Shown here in pieces: positions 5,530 through 7,633 of a stretch of DNA of 7,633 bases. The stretch's first letter is position 1, and every line of letters starts with the position of its first letter. This DNA comes from Candidatus Aenigmatarchaeota archaeon (GTDB lineage: Archaea > Aenigmatarchaeota > Aenigmatarchaeia > QMZP01 > JACQNV01). Under the pieces are notes generated by a model, which saw only the letters and a list, made by a program, of their open reading frames with translations, had not been told where the DNA came from and did not search any database. The stretch is taken from positions 1 through 7,633 of the forward strand of contig JACQNV010000024.1 in the NCBI GenBank assembly GCA_016202865.1, in the 5' to 3' direction. The translations under genes and the position numbers were made by a program.

Positions 5530-6165
5530 CTAAATCTTCTTAATCGTCCCCGGCGTCGGTTCATAGCAAAGCCCGCCAGAAAGCAAGTCATCAACAATTT
5601 TCTCCACAACGCCCTTTCCAGCCTTTATTTCCATAAGCTTGTTATAAGTAACTCCTTCTTTACTCGAACCTATAACCTCCAAAATCTTCTTTCTCACAGC
5701 TTCATTCTCATCAATCGGGTTAGCCTCTATAACTCCAAGCTTTCTCAATTTTTTAGTTATCTCCAGCTTCCTCAGCAGCTCCAAATTTGGATTTTCGATC
5801 TTGTAAACAATCTCAGGAACAATATACACCTCTTCATTGTAAACCCTGACCTTCCCAATGACATCCACAATATCACCCTCAATTATTTTTTCAACCAGTG
5901 CAAAATTATCCCACATCTTAATCCTTATAGTGTCTGTCCCATCATCCAATGTCAACCCAATATATTTTCCATCTTCAGAAACAAATTTGTTAACAACTGT
6001 AGCCATAACTCTCGCTCTACCAACCTTTTCACCATATTTCGTTTCCAAGATACCGTATTGTCCATCCTGAATCCAGCTACCTGTAATCAAATCAATAGCC
6101 CTAGACTTTATTGCGATCTGCCTCTTAAAACTAGAATTCTCTTTCTGAGCAAGTTGCGCTTCCAT
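5530..6165 (-). CDS. RPA32-like single-stranded DNA-binding protein (OB fold plus winged helix)
   Basis: 211-residue protein built like eukaryotic RPA32. A short N-terminal extension is followed by an OB-fold of the RPA/aaRS type at about 48-125 (GRARVMATVVNKF, then KYIGLTLDDGTDTIRIKMWD, then GDIVDVIGKVRVYNEEVYIVP). A lysine-rich linker leads to a winged-helix domain at 155-211 ending LCYEPTPGTIKKI. Such proteins coat and protect ssDNA in replication and repair, and the winged helix is a partner-docking module in RPA32. The ATG at 6165 has a TATA-like box (TTTTATAAAT) 26 nt upstream, giving a leaderless transcript. The zinc-ribbon gene lies 30 nt upstream and the membrane protein 4 nt downstream. 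The last codons recur as a fragment at 3873-3926, so the genome once had a paralogue nearby. Confidence 0.8.
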   Translation of the reverse strand: MEAQLAQKENSSFKRQIAIKSRAIDLITGSWIQDGQYGILETKYGEKVGRARVMATVVNKFVSEDGKYIGLTLDDGTDTIRIKMWDNFALVEKIIEGDIVDVIGKVRVYNEEVYIVPEIVYKIENPNLELLRKLEITKKLRKLGVIEANPIDENEAVRKKILEVIGSSKEGVTYNKLMEIKAGKGVVEKIVDDLLSGGLCYEPTPGTIKKI

Positions 6166-6185
6166 GGATTTGTTTTGAATTGAAG

Positions 6186-6195
6186 ATTTATAAAA
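6186..6195 (-). promoter_or_regulatory. TATA box of the RPA-like gene
   Basis: Minus strand reads TTTTATAAAT, beginning just after the TGA of the zinc-ribbon gene and centred about 26 nt upstream of the ATG at 6165. It gives the RPA pair its own leaderless promoter. Confidence 0.55.
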
Positions 6196-6468
6196 TCAGA
6201 AAAACTTCAAAGTCTCAGGAATCTGTTCTGTAGAGCTTGATGGACTAGATCCTTGGTTATACCCCTGTTGCACGCTTGTGCCTCTCTCATCCCTTTTCCT
6301 GGCTTCCAAATCTTCGTGTACTAATCTGGAAAATTTCTCAGAACAGGCCCTGCAAACATAGAGAATTTTCAAAATGGCGCGCAGAGTTCTGCCTTCCAAA
6401 ATTTTGATAAGCTCCTCTTCTGCAATATAAGTCCCGCCACCGCACTTTGGACAGAAAATAAAAACCAC
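6196..6468 (-). CDS. zinc-ribbon protein with disordered C-terminal tail
   Basis: 90-residue protein. C6PKC9 and C39RAC42 make a two-knuckle zinc ribbon with an unusually long helical insert (about 15-35) between the knuckles. Residues 47-62 are charged and helical; from about 63 the chain is Gly/Gln/Ser-rich (GTSVQQGYNQGSSPSSSTEQ), certainly disordered, and it finishes in IPETLKFF. The start is a GTG at 6468: later in-frame starts would lose the first CxxC, and a TATA-like GTTAATAAGG is centred about 27 nt upstream. It sits immediately before the RPA-like gene. A flexible linker with a hydrophobic tip resembles the partner-recruiting tail of SSB-type proteins, but that is analogy only. No exact family is recognised; a role in ssDNA metabolism or transcription is inferred from context. 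Confidence 0.65.
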   Translation of the reverse strand: MVFIFCPKCGGGTYIAEEELIKILEGRTLRAILKILYVCRACSEKFSRLVHEDLEARKRDERGTSVQQGYNQGSSPSSSTEQIPETLKFF

Positions 6469-6490
6469 CTTATTTATAATTGTCCAGCGA

Positions 6491-6500
6491 CCTTATTAAC
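6491..6500 (-). promoter_or_regulatory. TATA-like box for the zinc-ribbon gene
   Basis: Minus strand reads GTTAATAAGG, centred about 27 nt upstream of the GTG at 6468, and it starts right after the phospholipase stop. A second AT-rich element at 6471-6479 (TTATAAATA) looks more canonical but is only about 7 nt from the start codon, too close to drive translation from that GTG. Confidence 0.35.
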
Positions 6501-7349
6501 CTATTCCTGCGTCTGTTTTGTAGTTTCAGTTTGCAAAATTGTTGTGTCAGGAATGTCTGTAGTATCTGGTAGCGGATCAAAAAATGCCCTTTTATGAAGT
6601 TGACTGAGAACTTCCGCAGCCACATTAGTCGCTTTTCTCATCGACATTTTTGTGGACTTCCTAACTTCGCCATTCCAGGTTTCAGCGTCTGAATTATTGG
6701 TCTCCATCTCCCTTTCAATATCCTCTGCAGGAAGGATTGTTACACTGCCAAAATAAGTTGTTTCTGCAACTTCCATAACAGCATTGTAAGGGTCTACTCC
6801 TCCCCTCATCCTGCCATCAAAATTAACTCTAAACCCTCTCGATTCGAGATCCCCATTGCGTGTCATTGTGACAGTGTTGTCCACCCCACTTTCATATTTT
6901 CCATGTTCTGAGTTGTCCTCGCCCCAAATGACATGATAGGAATTCCCAATATCTGTTATAACATGTACAATATATCCGCAAATTTTGGCAAACTCTGTTT
7001 CCTCTTCCTCTGTTACATGTCCTTTAATCCGAGCATCGTGTATTATATCCACCGCCTCTTCACCTAATTCCTCAGCAAATCGAGCAGCAACATCGCTGTA
7101 AACTTCTCCATTCAAAAATGTAATGTGGTGCTTTGTGTTCCGCCAGCCAGAATCAGCTTCCACCGCGCCTCTGAGCAAATCATCGATGTGCCTTTTGTAA
7201 AAATCACCTTCTTCCTTGTCAACCAAAAATTCAGCAGCTCTCTGAGCCAAATATTTGTGTGTTTTAGCGTGCCAACCGTAAGAATTAGATGGAAAAAAAG
7301 GTAACAATGCAGCCAAAGCAATAACACAAGCTCGCAACGGTTTGTACAC
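6501..7349 (-). CDS. exported zinc-dependent phospholipase C / S1-P1 nuclease superfamily protein
   Basis: 282-residue secreted hydrolase. Residues 1-25 are a signal peptide (basic start, hydrophobic ALAALLPFF core, SNSYG before the cut), so the mature chain would begin at W26. That matters, because this superfamily uses the free N-terminal tryptophan as a zinc ligand. The other ligands can be placed: H31 (or H27), D66 in GAVEADSGW, H74/H75, then H129, D133 and H139 in IVHVITDIGNSYH, and H149 and E153 in HGKYE. The HxxxD, six-residue and HxxxE spacings equal those of Bacillus phospholipase C (H118/D122/H128 and H142/E146). The tail after about 258 is Thr/Asp/Pro-rich and probably a flexible spacer. 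The GTG at 7349 is 26 nt from a TATA box. It could be a phospholipase C or a nuclease; the motif pattern favours the former. It acts outside the cell membrane. Confidence 0.85.
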   Translation of the reverse strand: MYKPLRACVIALAALLPFFPSNSYGWHAKTHKYLAQRAAEFLVDKEEGDFYKRHIDDLLRGAVEADSGWRNTKHHITFLNGEVYSDVAARFAEELGEEAVDIIHDARIKGHVTEEEETEFAKICGYIVHVITDIGNSYHVIWGEDNSEHGKYESGVDNTVTMTRNGDLESRGFRVNFDGRMRGGVDPYNAVMEVAETTYFGSVTILPAEDIEREMETNNSDAETWNGEVRKSTKMSMRKATNVAAEVLSQLHKRAFFDPLPDTTDIPDTTILQTETTKQTQE

Positions 7350-7370
7350 TTTATAATTTGTGAAACTTAC

Positions 7371-7379
7371 TTATAAATA
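7371..7379 (-). promoter_or_regulatory. TATA box of the phospholipase gene
   Basis: Minus strand reads TATTTATAA, centred about 26 nt upstream of the GTG at 7349, supporting that start and a leaderless transcript. A nearer AT-rich run at 7351-7358 is too close to the start codon to be its TATA box. Confidence 0.55.
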
Positions 7380-7389
7380 ACACTGTTAT
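7377..7389. promoter_or_regulatory. 13-bp perfect palindrome, candidate operator at the phospholipase promoter
   Basis: ATAACA C TGTTAT is an exact inverted repeat with 6-nt arms. It overlaps the upstream edge of the phospholipase TATA box, where the BRE would lie, and sits 4 nt from the stop of the TrmB-like regulator gene. Regulators of the TrmB group are known to bind palindromes next to TATA/BRE, so repression of the phospholipase by its neighbour is a reasonable guess. Confidence 0.4.
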
Positions 7390-7392
7390 ATC

Positions 7393-7633
7393 TCACTGCC
7401 TCGCGCTCTTCCACAAAAGCTCAAATTGTTTCATGTAATTTTTGTATAACATCAGATCTTCTATTACAAATGCAATAGGTTCCTTACCCTCCCAGTTCAC
7501 ACTAACGACCTTATTATTGTACAGCCAAATAACAACAGGTGTGAAAAACTCCTTGTCCACATATTTGGTTTCAGAAAATGGCAGGGTAGTTATAAGTCTC
7601 CCTTTTGCACCAATATCAACTATATTTTTCCAT
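7393..7633 (-). CDS. TrmB-like transcriptional regulator, C-terminal part (cut by window edge)
   Basis: Open minus-strand frame entering from the right edge: 79 complete codons to a TGA at 7393-7395, with the 5' part outside the window. The visible piece starts WKNIVDIGAKGRLITTLPF, continues TPVVIWLYNNKVVSVNW and EPIAFVIEDLMLYKNYMKQF, and ends ELLWKSARQ. The run of beta strands, the EPIAFVI phrase and the closing YxxxFExLWK helix are typical of the effector-domain end of TrmB-type regulators, which in full have an N-terminal winged helix and a C-terminal sugar/effector domain. The DNA-binding half cannot be seen, so repressor or activator is unknown. The gene ends about 44 nt before the phospholipase start on the same strand, with a palindrome between them, suggesting local control. 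Reading frame confidence is high, family confidence moderate. Confidence 0.6.
   Translation of the reverse strand, partial: WKNIVDIGAKGRLITTLPFSETKYVDKEFFTPVVIWLYNNKVVSVNWEGKEPIAFVIEDLMLYKNYMKQFELLWKSARQ

Noticed and set aside
5526..5609. N-terminal extension of the basic membrane protein over the end of the RPA gene
   Set aside because: The extension lies wholly within the conserved RPA winged helix and reads as Arg-rich shadow sequence; the ATG 4 nt after the RPA stop is the better start.
6165..6198. Read-through fusion of the zinc-ribbon protein into RPA, since the TGA at 6196-6198 is in frame with the RPA start and no other stop intervenes
   Set aside because: In-frame placement has a one-in-three chance over only ten codons, and a TATA box for RPA fills the gap, so two separate proteins are simpler.

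Overview
The window looks like DPANN-type archaeal chromosome, moderately AT-rich. The archaeal signals are a Rad50 with a CPVC zinc hook, an RPA32-like OB-fold plus winged-helix protein, a vapBC pair with an AbrB-type antitoxin, and a TrmB-like regulator tail. Most convincing starts have a TATA-like box centred about 25-27 nt upstream and no Shine-Dalgarno, which is the layout of leaderless archaeal transcripts. The DPANN placement is an inference from these compact proteins; no marker gene here proves it. TGA is an ordinary stop here (it ends three genes) and the tryptophan codons checked are TGG, so the standard prokaryotic code applies.

Layout, left to right. 24-3602 (minus strand): a small multi-pass membrane protein, a compact Rad50, a class I SAM-dependent methyltransferase and a MerR/excisionase-like helix-turn-helix protein, nearly all with their own promoter. 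3603-3930: a scrambled stretch without a convincing gene. It ends in about 50 nt that match the 3' end of the RPA gene elsewhere in the window, apparently the last codons of a lost paralogue. 3951-4619 (plus strand): a vapBC toxin-antitoxin operon, the only plus-strand genes I accept. 4672-5049 (minus): a 125-codon reading frame broken by one in-frame TGA. Its C-terminal half resembles the Janus/PHPT1 (phosphohistidine phosphatase) family.

5136-6468 (minus): a probable single-strand DNA group, made of a zinc-ribbon protein with a disordered tail, the RPA32-like protein, and a one-helix membrane protein with a basic C-terminus that starts 4 nt after the RPA stop. 6501-7349 (minus): an exported zinc-dependent phospholipase C/S1-P1 nuclease superfamily enzyme with its complete metal-ligand set. 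7393-7633 (minus, cut by the window edge): the C-terminus of a TrmB-like transcriptional regulator. A perfect 13-bp palindrome lies between the regulator and the phospholipase promoter and is a candidate operator.

Functionally the window mixes DNA repair and ssDNA metabolism (Rad50, RPA, possibly the zinc ribbon), a defence/stress module (vapBC beside gene wreckage) and an envelope-acting hydrolase with a candidate local regulator. I see no tRNA, rRNA, CRISPR array or intact insertion sequence. The most unusual items are the TGA-interrupted Janus-like gene, the RPA tail fragment beside vapBC, and the palindrome at the phospholipase promoter.
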